From: CAZOIA01 sp964579675
Lineage (GTDB): Bacteria > Planctomycetota > Phycisphaerae > UBA1845 > PWPN01
NCBI GenBank assembly: GCA_964579675.1
Contig: CAZOIA010000130.1
Location: forward strand, 1-15,921
Reading direction: 5' to 3'
DNA length: 15,921 nucleotides
Shown: in pieces, positions 1 to 6,524 of the stretch
Layout: every line of letters begins with the position of its first letter
Numbering within the stretch: the first letter of the stretch is position 1
The notes under the pieces: model-generated
Told to the model about the DNA's origin: nothing
Seen by the model: the letters and a program-made list of their open reading frames with translations, nothing else
Database searches by the model: none
Position numbers and translations under genes: made by a program

Positions 1-116
1 TTCTCCAGCCCGCGGTAGTCTGATAGCGGCAGGTCGAACGTATGAATGCTCGTGCCCATCGCCCCGTCCAACACGAGGACACGCTCTTTCAGTGCTTTGA
101 GGAACTCGGAATCCAT
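1..116 (-). CDS. metH: Methionine synthase, N-terminal fragment (runs off the window)
   Basis: Reading leftward from an ATG at 116-114, the 38 visible codons begin MDSEFLKALKERVLVLDGAM and continue GTSIHTFDLPLSDYRGLE. The LKERVLVLDGAMGTSI stretch is the hallmark start of the homocysteine S-methyltransferase (betaine-homocysteine methyltransferase-like) domain that opens MetH. MetH transfers a methyl group from 5-methyltetrahydrofolate via cobalamin to homocysteine in the cytoplasm. The start is supported by a GGAG Shine-Dalgarno seven bases upstream (124-127 on the reverse strand). The catalytic cysteines, folate-, B12- and SAM-binding domains lie outside the window, so full-length MetH cannot be told from a stand-alone homocysteine methyltransferase domain protein. 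The gene is divergent from the lipoprotein gene at 280. Confidence 0.82.
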   Translation of the reverse strand, partial: MDSEFLKALKERVLVLDGAMGTSIHTFDLPLSDYRGLE

Positions 117-127
117 GGATACTCCGG

Positions 128-144
128 CCACTGTAAACCAGTGG
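128..144. repeat. Perfect inverted repeat in metH leader
   Basis: CCACTG (128-133) and CAGTGG (139-144) are exact reverse complements around a five-base loop. On the metH strand this forms a small hairpin ending directly before the GGAG ribosome-binding site, so it could act at the RNA level (5' end protection or translation control) or as a protein site. No downstream T-tract is present, so it is not an intrinsic terminator. The rest of 117-279 shows no gene and no recognisable riboswitch. Confidence 0.5.
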
Positions 145-150
145 AATGAA

Positions 151-179
151 ACGATAGTCTATCGGTCGGTTCCCCACAA
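151..179 (-). promoter_or_regulatory. Candidate metH promoter with overlapping palindrome
   Basis: On the reverse strand TTGTGG (179-174) and TATCGT (156-151) are separated by exactly 17 bases, matching sigma-70 at 3/6 and 4/6 positions. A perfect palindrome, CGATAG-T-CTATCG (152-164), overlaps the -10 box, as an operator would. Predicted transcription would start near 144. The match is modest and this is an inference. Confidence 0.3.
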
Positions 180-279
180 CCGTTGAGGCTTGAAGCAGGC
201 GCACTCGCTTCGGCGGACGAATTCGGCTATTCTGGCCCGGCAATCGAGAACCACCTGAACACCGGCTGAGAGGTGCTGC

Positions 280-1668
280 ATGGCCAGATCAGAACCTGTT
301 TCAACCCGACTTGTCGAACCCCAACCGCCCCGTGCCCGGTTCCGGCAGTGGGGTCAGCTCCTGACGGCATTCATTCTTATGCTCAGTCCGGCCTGCGGCT
401 CCGGTGACGGGGCCGGAGCGGGCCGGAAACCGCCGACCACCACTTCGAAACCCGCGCCGCTTACCGACGCCCGAGCGCTGTTCGACGGCAAGACCCTCGC
501 GGGCTGGAAGGCGGTCGGCGGCGGGAAGTGGTCCGTGGTTGACGGCGAAATCATCGGCGAGACGGGTGATGGGCGCTACGGCTGGCTGATTACGGAACGG
601 CCTTTCGCCGACTTCGTACTTGAGCTGGAATGCCGGCACGAGGCCGCCGGCAACAGCGGCATCCAGTTCCGCAGCCACATGGTCGATGGTGAGATGCACG
701 GCTACCAGGCCGAGTTCGACCCGCGCCCCGATCACGGCACCGGCGGCGTTTACGAGGAGAAAGGCCGCAAGTGGCTCGCCAAGCCGGACGCCCGAGGCCT
801 GGCCGCCATGAAACCTTACGAATGGAACCGCTATCGCATCCAGGCCATCGGCGATCATGTTCAACTGGCGGTCAACGACGTCGTGACGGTTGACTTCCAC
901 GACGGCCAGGCCCGCAGCGGCATAATCGCCCTGCAGGTGCACAGCGGAGCCACGCCGGTCAAGGTGCGGTGGCGCAGCATCCGCATCCAGGACCTGGGCG
1001 AGGGTAAGCGATGGACGCCCCTTCTGGACGGCAAGACACTTGCCGGCTGGCACGTCCACGGAGAACCGGACGTCTGGCGGGTCGAAAACGGCGAGATCAT
1101 CGGTGAACTGGTCCGCAAGTCGCCGTACGCCTACCTGGTGACGGACAAGCAGTTCGCGGACTTTGAACTCAGACTCAAGATGCTGTTTGAGTCCAAGGAG
1201 GGTAACAGCGGGATCTTCTTCAGATGCTCGTTCCCGCCGCATTGCGCCAACTGCGGCCACGTGGCCCGCGAGTTGCCGGAGGATGTCAAGAAATTCAAAT
1301 GCCCCAAGTGTGGCCACACCGAAACGCTGGCGTATAACCGGCGGGTGCACATCCATGGGCCCCAGGCGGAGTTTGCCCCGCAGAACACCGGCGGGCTGTA
1401 TGATTCCGGAGCGGGCGGATGGATCAACGAGGACAAGATCACGGATTTCATTCAGAAACTGCACCGCCTGGGCCGGTGGAACGATTTCCGAGTCAAGGCG
1501 GTTGGTGATCACGTCACCGTCTATCTCAACGGCTATCGCGTCAGCGACGTGAGCGATCACCCCTTCGCCAGGGCGGGCCACATCGCGCTGCAACTGCACG
1601 CCGGCGGGGCCATGAAGGTGCGATTCAAGGACATCTACGTCCGCCCGGCAGGAGACGGTGAGAAGTGA
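280..1668 (+). CDS. Lipoprotein with tandem 3-keto-disaccharide hydrolase (DUF1080) domains and a zinc-ribbon-like insertion
   Basis: 462 residues. The N-terminus has a long charged lead, a hydrophobic stretch LLTAFILMLSPAC with a candidate lipobox cysteine at 39, then a Gly/Pro/Thr-rich linker, suggesting an envelope lipoprotein. Two DUF1080/3-keto-glycoside hydrolase domains follow, about residues 65-240 and 245-457, each opening LLDGKTLAGW-like and carrying GNSGI(Q/F)FR and GGVY/GGLY motifs. The family is known to cleave 3-keto-glycosides and folds as a concanavalin-like beta sandwich. Domain 2 carries an inserted cysteine pattern, CANCGH (Cys322, Cys325) and CPKCGH (Cys341, Cys344), that looks like a zinc ribbon. 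AGGTG lies just upstream of the ATG. The stop codon falls inside a purine-rich repeat. The isomerase downstream is a plausible pathway partner. The lipobox is imperfect (Ser at -3), so Sec-anchored export is an alternative. Confidence 0.88.
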   Translation: MARSEPVSTRLVEPQPPRARFRQWGQLLTAFILMLSPACGSGDGAGAGRKPPTTTSKPAPLTDARALFDGKTLAGWKAVGGGKWSVVDGEIIGETGDGRYGWLITERPFADFVLELECRHEAAGNSGIQFRSHMVDGEMHGYQAEFDPRPDHGTGGVYEEKGRKWLAKPDARGLAAMKPYEWNRYRIQAIGDHVQLAVNDVVTVDFHDGQARSGIIALQVHSGATPVKVRWRSIRIQDLGEGKRWTPLLDGKTLAGWHVHGEPDVWRVENGEIIGELVRKSPYAYLVTDKQFADFELRLKMLFESKEGNSGIFFRCSFPPHCANCGHVARELPEDVKKFKCPKCGHTETLAYNRRVHIHGPQAEFAPQNTGGLYDSGAGGWINEDKITDFIQKLHRLGRWNDFRVKAVGDHVTVYLNGYRVSDVSDHPFARAGHIALQLHAGGAMKVRFKDIYVRPAGDGEK

Positions 1669-1740
1669 GAAGTGGGGAATGAGAGGTGAGAAGTGTGAAC
1701 TAGGGAATGAGAGGTGAGAAGTGGGTAGTGAGAGGTCAGA
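1657..1740 (+). repeat. Purine-rich GTGAGAAGTG tandem repeat
   Basis: A strongly purine-biased array of variants of GTGAGAAGTG and GGGAATGAGAGG. A 21-base core occurs exactly twice, at 1675-1695 and 1703-1723 (28-bp period), with a third, decayed copy from 1723. The array begins inside the final codons of the upstream gene. One strand is almost all A/G, so an unusual structure such as a triplex is possible. No gene is supported here. Confidence 0.8.
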
Positions 1741-1763
1741 ATAAGAAGTCGTGAGTCGGGGCG

Positions 1764-1796
1764 ATGTTTAGCCGCGACCCGCAGGGGAGCGCGTAA
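1764..1796 (+). repeat. 33-bp hairpin/mini-ORF element, copy A1
   Basis: First of six copies in the window. It begins ATGTTTAGCCGCGACCC and ends GGGGAGCGCGTAA. It can fold as CGC-GA-CCC, loop GCAG, GGG-A-GCG. Read as codons it is an exact ten-residue frame, MFSRDPQGSA, followed by TAA. No convincing Shine-Dalgarno precedes it. It resembles bacterial REP-type intergenic elements. Confidence 0.85.
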
Positions 1797-1802
1797 TTCA
1801 AG

Positions 1803-1835
1803 ATGTTCAGCCGCGACCCGCAGGGGAGCGCGTAA
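1803..1835 (+). repeat. 33-bp hairpin/mini-ORF element, copy A2
   Basis: Second copy, 39 bp after the first and on the same strand. It differs from A1 by one base (TTT to TTC in the second codon), which is silent in the mini-frame MFSRDPQGSA. The flank continues AGACGAA; the third copy of the distant array has the near-identical GGACGAA, so the element may extend a few bases past the stop. Confidence 0.85.
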
Positions 1836-1882
1836 GACGAACGAGGCAAGTGGAGAGCTGAGAACGCCGCAAGGCAAAAAGG

Positions 1883-1914
1883 ATGTTTAGCCACGACCCA
1901 GACAGGAGCTCGGA
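1883..1914 (+). repeat. 33-bp element, degenerate copy A3 merged with the isomerase gene start
   Basis: Begins ATGTTTAGCCACGACCCAG, then diverges. The frame reads MFSHDPDRSSD with no stop and continues in frame into the isomerase ATG at 1916. The position of the element's AGGGGAG arm is occupied by AGGAG, the isomerase's likely Shine-Dalgarno. The hairpin arms are decayed. Confidence 0.65.
1904..1908 (+). promoter_or_regulatory. Shine-Dalgarno AGGAG deciding the isomerase start
   Basis: AGGAG ends seven bases before ATG 1916, ideal spacing. This supports initiation at 1916 over the in-frame ATG at 1883, and places the ribosome-binding site inside the degenerate 33-bp element. Confidence 0.7.
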
Positions 1915-1915
1915 C

Positions 1916-2734
1916 ATGGCCAATCTCAAGATTGGGGTCGCGTTGTGGTCGTTTGGGCCGCATTCAACGCTGGACGAGTTCAAGCAGAAGCTCGATCTGG
2001 CCTGCGAGGTCGGGGCGAAGGCGGTGCAGCCCTGGAACGTTGACTACTGCGACGAGCACAAGACGCCCTGCGCGCTTGATCCGGATCGCTGCACGGCCTC
2101 GCAGCGCCGAGAGGTGGCCCGGGCGATCGAGTCGCGCGGGTTGGCGATCAGCGGCTGGTGTGCCCAACTGGTCGGGCCGGGGGGTTTCGGCGGGTTCGGG
2201 GAGGAGGCGGGCCTGGCCGATCGCATCCTGAAGACCCGGCGGGCGATCGACTTTGCCGTTGAACTCGGGGCTCCGATCGTGACCACTCACGTCGGCGAAA
2301 TCCCCGAAGACCCCAACCACCCCGATTATCAAGTCTACCTCAGATCGGTCGGCGAGGTGGTCCGGCATGCCGAGAAGATCGGTGGCGTTTTCGCGATGGA
2401 GACCGGGCAGGAATCCGCGCAGTGTCTCATGCGCTTCCTGGGGGAACTGAGCAGCCCCGCCGCCAGATGCAACTACGACCCGGCCAACATGCTGCCCTGG
2501 GGTGTGGTCGAGGGCGTCGGCGTTCTCGCATCGTACATCGTCCACGCCCACGCGAAGGATCTGAACCGGGCGACGAAGAAAGCGACGCTCGGCCAGGGCG
2601 ACGTGCCCTGGAAGGAGTACATCGCGGCCATGGAAGCTATCGGCTACGACGGCTGGCACGCCGTGGAAGACGAGACCGGCGGCAACGTCGTCGAGTCGAT
2701 CAGGACCGGCGTCAACTTCCTGAACGGATTCTGA
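1916..2734 (+). CDS. Sugar phosphate isomerase/epimerase-like TIM-barrel enzyme
   Basis: 272 residues from MANLKIGVALWSFG, matching the usual length and N-terminal strand of the AP-endonuclease-2/xylose-isomerase-like TIM-barrel family. Putative divalent-metal ligands are visible in order: His125 (TTHVGE), Glu162 (AMETGQ), Asp188 (NYDPAN), His210/His212 (VHAHAKD) and Glu251 (HAVEDE). GQGDVPW is the typical late loop. There is no signal peptide, so it should act in the cytoplasm. Family members isomerise, epimerise or dehydrate sugars and inositols; next to a DUF1080 hydrolase, a 3-keto-sugar substrate is a reasonable inference, but the sequence does not fix it. An in-frame ATG at 1883 would add 11 residues from a repeat element; the ribosome-binding site favours 1916. 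Confidence 0.85.
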   Translation: MANLKIGVALWSFGPHSTLDEFKQKLDLACEVGAKAVQPWNVDYCDEHKTPCALDPDRCTASQRREVARAIESRGLAISGWCAQLVGPGGFGGFGEEAGLADRILKTRRAIDFAVELGAPIVTTHVGEIPEDPNHPDYQVYLRSVGEVVRHAEKIGGVFAMETGQESAQCLMRFLGELSSPAARCNYDPANMLPWGVVEGVGVLASYIVHAHAKDLNRATKKATLGQGDVPWKEYIAAMEAIGYDGWHAVEDETGGNVVESIRTGVNFLNGF

Positions 2735-2736
2735 AC

Positions 2737-2773
2737 CGCGGCCAACGCCGCCGATGCCAACCACGAGGCCGCG
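2737..2773 (+). terminator. Possible stem-loop after the isomerase gene
   Basis: CGCGGCC (2737-2743) and GGCCGCG (2767-2773) are perfect reverse complements around a 23-base loop, starting three bases after the stop codon. No T-tract follows, so intrinsic termination is uncertain; it may only protect the 3' end. Confidence 0.3.
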
Positions 2774-2781
2774 CGGGTAAC

Positions 2782-2825
2782 CTGGATCCGATCTGGATCG
2801 CAGGACGATCTGCACCGACTATAAT
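2782..2825 (+). promoter_or_regulatory. Candidate promoter of the CRTAC1-TPR-CRTAC1 unit with upstream direct repeat
   Basis: A perfect TATAAT lies at 2820-2825, notable in GC-rich sequence, 61 bases before ATG 2887. No good -35 is present at 16-18 bases. Instead CTGGATC occurs twice (2782-2788 and 2793-2799), 11 bp or one helical turn apart, in the -35 region, suggesting an activator site. Inference only. Confidence 0.42.
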
Positions 2826-2886
2826 GACGTATCAGTAGGGTTCCGCGTCCCGGCGACCGTGTCCCATAAGGCGGATATACGTTGCC

Positions 2887-4695
2887 ATGCCACTGTCTCG
2901 ATGGCTCATGACCGCGACGATTGCCACCGCCCTGCTCTGGCTGACTGCCGGCTGCGAGTCCGAATCCACCTCCCCGCCGCCGAAAGCGACCGGCCAGACG
3001 CCGGGGGAAACCCGGGAACAGGATCTGCCCTGGCTCACGGACGTGACGGCTCAGGCCGGCATCGACTTCGTCCACGACAAGCACGAGACCGGCGAGTTCC
3101 GTTTCCCCGAGATAAACGGCGCGGGCGTGGGCGTTCTCGACTACGACAACGACGGCTTCTATGACCTGTACTTCGTTCAGGGCGGCCAACTGCCCGGCGT
3201 CGAGGGCGGGCGCCTTCTCTCCGACCAGCTCTACCGCAACCGTGGCGACGGCACCTTCGAGAACGTCACCCGCCGGGCCGGCATCAACGCCACCGGGTTC
3301 GGCATGGGCGTGGTCTGCGGCGACTACGACAACGACGGGGACGTGGACGTCTTCGTCTACAACACGGGCCCGGACACCCTGCTCCGCAACAACGGCGACG
3401 GGACGTTCACTGACGTCACCGCCGAGGCGAATCTGGGCGATCCTCGCTGGGGCGACGGGGCGGCCTTTCTCGATTACGACGCCGACGGCTGGCTCGACCT
3501 GTTCATCTGCAACTACGTGGCCTGGGATCCGGCCCACGAGAGGAAGTGTACGATCCGGGACACGGCCCAGCGGGACTACTGTGGGCCGATTACCCACGAT
3601 GCCGAGCCCGATACGCTGTATCACAACAACGGTGACGGCACCTTCACGGACGTGAGTGTCGAGGCTGGGATTCACGAACTCACCGGCACCGGCATGGGCG
3701 TAGGTGTGGCCGACTTCAACGGTGACGGGCTCCAGGATATTTATGTGGGCAACGACGCCCGACCCAACCGGATGCTGATCCAGCAGCCCGACCACACGTT
3801 CCTCGACCTGGCCAACGAAATGCTCGTAGACCGCAACGAGTGGGGAGACGAGCAATCCAGCATGGGGATCACCATCGAGGATTTCAACCTCGACGGCAGG
3901 TTCGATCTGCTGCTGGGCCACTTCTGGGACGACCCCAACACCATCTACCTGAACGAGGGAGGCCTCTTCAGGGACGCGAGCCGACGCACCCGCCTGCGCA
4001 TCGCCACCCGCAGGGTCACAACGTTCGGCATGAGTGTCCTGGACCTCTTCAACGACGGGAACATGCAGATACTCCTCGGCAACGGGAAAGCGAACATGGC
4101 CAGCAAGGTCATCCGCAACGAGAGCAACCCGTACGCGGAGCCTGATCTGCTGCTGGCGTGGTCCTTCGAGGACCAGCAGTTCACGGACGTCACCGACCAG
4201 GCCGGCCCCGTGTTCGATACGGCACTATGCACGCGGGGCACCGCCATCATTGATTACGACAACGACGGCGACATGGACCTGGTGGTCTTCAGCAACAACG
4301 GGCCGGCCCGCCTGCTGCGCAACAACGCCCCGAAATCGAGTCATTGGCTCATGGTTCGTGCCGTCGGCCCCGACGGCGTACGGGACGCCTACGGCGCGGT
4401 GGTCGAGGTCGAGGCGGGAGGAAAGAAGCCCCGGCGGCGGCCGGTGTACGTGGCCTACAGCTACTGCAGCAGTTGCGACCCTCGCGTTCATTTCGGATTG
4501 GGTAAAGCCACCGTTGCCGATCGCGTCACGGTATACTGGCTCGACGGCAGGGTCAGCACCTGGCACAACGTGCCCGCGGATCAGGTGTTCGTCGCACGCT
4601 ACGCCGACGCCGCGGCAGGCAACTCAAACCGACAGGATTGGGACACGACGTTCCGCCCGCCGGGATACGGGAGGACGCTCAGTCTGAGCAGGTAG
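2887..4695 (+). CDS. CRTAC1-type lipoprotein: FG-GAP beta-propeller plus ASPIC/UnbV domain (copy 1)
   Basis: 602 residues. A textbook lipoprotein signal, MPLSRWLMTATIATALLWL then TAGC, places Cys23 at the mature N-terminus. Seven FG-GAP/VCBS-type blades follow, most with a calcium-loop signature such as DYDNDGFYDLYF, DYDNDGDVDVFV, DYDADGWLDLFI, DFNGDGLQDIYV and DYDNDGDMDLVV, consistent with a seven-bladed propeller. The C-terminal part (about 490-580) contains CSSCDPRVHFGLG and VTVYWLDGR, the ASPIC/UnbV signature. Such proteins are surface or periplasmic; their molecular role is generally undefined. No strong Shine-Dalgarno lies in the usual window before the ATG. The TPR gene starts nine bases after the stop, so the two are likely cotranscribed. 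The 5' half is almost identical in DNA to the paralogue at 6525; the 3' half is not. Confidence 0.88.
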   Translation: MPLSRWLMTATIATALLWLTAGCESESTSPPPKATGQTPGETREQDLPWLTDVTAQAGIDFVHDKHETGEFRFPEINGAGVGVLDYDNDGFYDLYFVQGGQLPGVEGGRLLSDQLYRNRGDGTFENVTRRAGINATGFGMGVVCGDYDNDGDVDVFVYNTGPDTLLRNNGDGTFTDVTAEANLGDPRWGDGAAFLDYDADGWLDLFICNYVAWDPAHERKCTIRDTAQRDYCGPITHDAEPDTLYHNNGDGTFTDVSVEAGIHELTGTGMGVGVADFNGDGLQDIYVGNDARPNRMLIQQPDHTFLDLANEMLVDRNEWGDEQSSMGITIEDFNLDGRFDLLLGHFWDDPNTIYLNEGGLFRDASRRTRLRIATRRVTTFGMSVLDLFNDGNMQILLGNGKANMASKVIRNESNPYAEPDLLLAWSFEDQQFTDVTDQAGPVFDTALCTRGTAIIDYDNDGDMDLVVFSNNGPARLLRNNAPKSSHWLMVRAVGPDGVRDAYGAVVEVEAGGKKPRRRPVYVAYSYCSSCDPRVHFGLGKATVADRVTVYWLDGRVSTWHNVPADQVFVARYADAAAGNSNRQDWDTTFRPPGYGRTLSLSR

Positions 4696-4704
4696 GGCAT
4701 CGCC

Positions 4705-6501
4705 ATGAGTAAACGGGCAACCGATGCACCCGGGACCACTGCCCAATCCCGGCGCCAACGCTGGTGCTTTGGCATCGTCCTCTGCGTCGTCGCCATCGGC
4801 ATTGGCATCGGGTTTTACCTCGCTCGGCAGCAAGGGGCCGAGACGGTACCACCCGCTCCGGACGACCTCGAGTCGGAGCGCGAGGCCGACTGGCTGCGCC
4901 GGGCACAGCAGGCGATGAAACAAGGGGAGACCGACGCCGCCCTCGGTTGCCTCGACCGCTACGTTGCCCTTCGTCCCGAGGATCCTTTAGGCCATCTTCT
5001 GCGGCTGCGGATCCACCGGGACCGGGGCGAGTCGGGACTCGCGGCGGAGGACGTGACCAAAGCCCGGGAATCACTGCCCGAGCTGGGTGATATCGAATCC
5101 TTCCGCAAGGACCAGGCCCCGGCACGCGAGATCTGCAGGAAGCTTCGACTCCCCGAGCTGCCGGACATCTCCGGCATCGACGCCGGCGGGCAGAACCAGT
5201 TCCACGCGATGTTCAGCCGGCTCCGAGGCAGGCCTGACCTCCACGACGAATACGGTCTGCTCGGGCAACTGTACGAAGCCCAACAGTTTCCCGAACTGGC
5301 GGTGGAGCTCTACCATCGCGCGATCAATATGGCGCCTGACGATTACGAGTGGCATTATGCCCTGGCCCTGAGGCTGGCGAAAGACGGCAGGATCGATGCC
5401 GCTGAAGCTGAATTCAAACAGGCCAGCGAACTCAACCCCAAGTACACACCGGTCTGGATGCATCTGGCATGGCGGGCGGTGGAGCGCGACGACACGGATG
5501 CCGCCCTCGGCCTGATCGATCGGTACATCGCACTGCGGCCCGAGGATCCGTTCGGGTACGTGCAACGGGCGCAGCTCCGCTACGACCAGGGGCAATGGGA
5601 GGCGATGCAGAGCGATCTGGAAAAGGCCAAGGCGTTGGAGGACCAGGGGCGAGGTCACGTGGGCAAGCAGGGCCATCGCCTGTTCGGGGCACTGTATCGT
5701 CACCTGGGACAGCAGGAGAAGAGCCGGCTTCATCTGCTCATGTCCGCCGAGCGCTTGCCGGGCGGGGAAATGGACGACCCCGTAGGCATCAGGGTCCGCC
5801 AGTTGCAGACCTCCCGATATCCGCTCGTGACCAAGCTCGATGGGCTCATTGACAGCAAGCGGTACCGCGACGCACTGGAACTGGCTGACGACCTCTTCGC
5901 TCGATACGGCAAGGACCATCCGGACTACCCCATTATTTATGGCAAGCTTGCTGAATGCTGCCGGCAGTTACGCGACTACCGCAACGCCGCCCGGTATGCG
6001 TTTGAGGCCTGCCGGCTTCAGCCCGACAGGCCGGAGCCCTATGCGGAACTCGCTCTCATCTTCGTGAACGTCGGCAAGTTCGCAGAGGCCCTGGAGGCGG
6101 CCAACAAGGCCCTGGAACTCAAGCCCGACATGCTTGTGGCCTTGTACGCCCGGGCCCTGACCCAGATCCAGATCGCAGTCATGGAGAAGAACTTCCCGCC
6201 ACCGCAGGGCCAGGCGGATCCGGCGGCCCGACTCGCCGGGGTGATCGAAGATCTGGAGCAGTGCATCAAGAAGGACCCCATTGAGCTGTCGTATCTGGTT
6301 GGCCTGGCAACCGCACACGGTATGCTCGGGCACTTCGACCAGGCGAACCGGCTGCTCGACGCCGCCCTGTGCGTCAGCCCCAACGACGAGAATACCCGCA
6401 AACTGAAGGCCAGGGCCGAAGCCAGGCAGAGTTTCTGGCCGGTGCTGAAGAGACCAACGACGGCACCGTCAACACAGGAGTCACCCCCGGTGCCGGAATG
6501 A
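4705..6501 (+). CDS. Membrane-anchored tetratricopeptide-repeat protein
   Basis: 598 residues. A single hydrophobic helix at about 21-40 (CFGIVLCVVAIGIGIGFYLA) follows a basic N-terminus, predicting an inner-membrane anchor with the body outside the cytoplasm. The remainder is TPR-type helical repeats, for example ELAVELYHRAINMAPDDYEW, GRIDAAEAEFKQASELNPKY, RNAARYAFEACRLQPDRPEP and FAEALEAANKALELKPDM; I count roughly eight. Two segments about 187 residues apart, near 76 and 263, share TDAALG, DRY and ALRPEDP, pointing to an internal duplication. TPRs are protein-binding scaffolds. Its position between two CRTAC1-type genes suggests it organises those lipoproteins or their client. AGGTAGGG upstream overlaps the preceding stop, consistent with translational coupling. 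Confidence 0.85.
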   Translation: MSKRATDAPGTTAQSRRQRWCFGIVLCVVAIGIGIGFYLARQQGAETVPPAPDDLESEREADWLRRAQQAMKQGETDAALGCLDRYVALRPEDPLGHLLRLRIHRDRGESGLAAEDVTKARESLPELGDIESFRKDQAPAREICRKLRLPELPDISGIDAGGQNQFHAMFSRLRGRPDLHDEYGLLGQLYEAQQFPELAVELYHRAINMAPDDYEWHYALALRLAKDGRIDAAEAEFKQASELNPKYTPVWMHLAWRAVERDDTDAALGLIDRYIALRPEDPFGYVQRAQLRYDQGQWEAMQSDLEKAKALEDQGRGHVGKQGHRLFGALYRHLGQQEKSRLHLLMSAERLPGGEMDDPVGIRVRQLQTSRYPLVTKLDGLIDSKRYRDALELADDLFARYGKDHPDYPIIYGKLAECCRQLRDYRNAARYAFEACRLQPDRPEPYAELALIFVNVGKFAEALEAANKALELKPDMLVALYARALTQIQIAVMEKNFPPPQGQADPAARLAGVIEDLEQCIKKDPIELSYLVGLATAHGMLGHFDQANRLLDAALCVSPNDENTRKLKARAEARQSFWPVLKRPTTAPSTQESPPVPE

Positions 6502-6524
6502 TCGGCGGTTGATGCGAAGTGGAA

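Noticed and set aside
190..233. Plus-strand promoter for the DUF1080 gene (TTGAAG and TATTCT)
   Set aside because: The hexamers are 32 bases apart, far from the required 16-18; no better pair was found.
117..279. Cobalamin or SAM riboswitch upstream of metH
   Set aside because: The leader from the predicted start is far too short and no conserved box elements are visible.
301..1599. Long open frame on the minus strand opposite the DUF1080 gene
   Set aside because: High GC makes antisense frames long. Its product has no recognisable domain, while the plus strand has two clear ones.
1635..1963. Minus-strand frames through the repeat spacer giving LLTSHYPLLTSH and ALPCGSRLNI peptides
   Set aside because: They are translations of the purine array and the 33-bp element, have low complexity, and no ribosome-binding site or family supports them.
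2644..3921. Long minus-strand frame opposite the first CRTAC1-type gene
   Set aside because: A Val-rich shadow of the DYDNDG codons read backwards; it also crosses the promoter spacer and the end of the isomerase gene.
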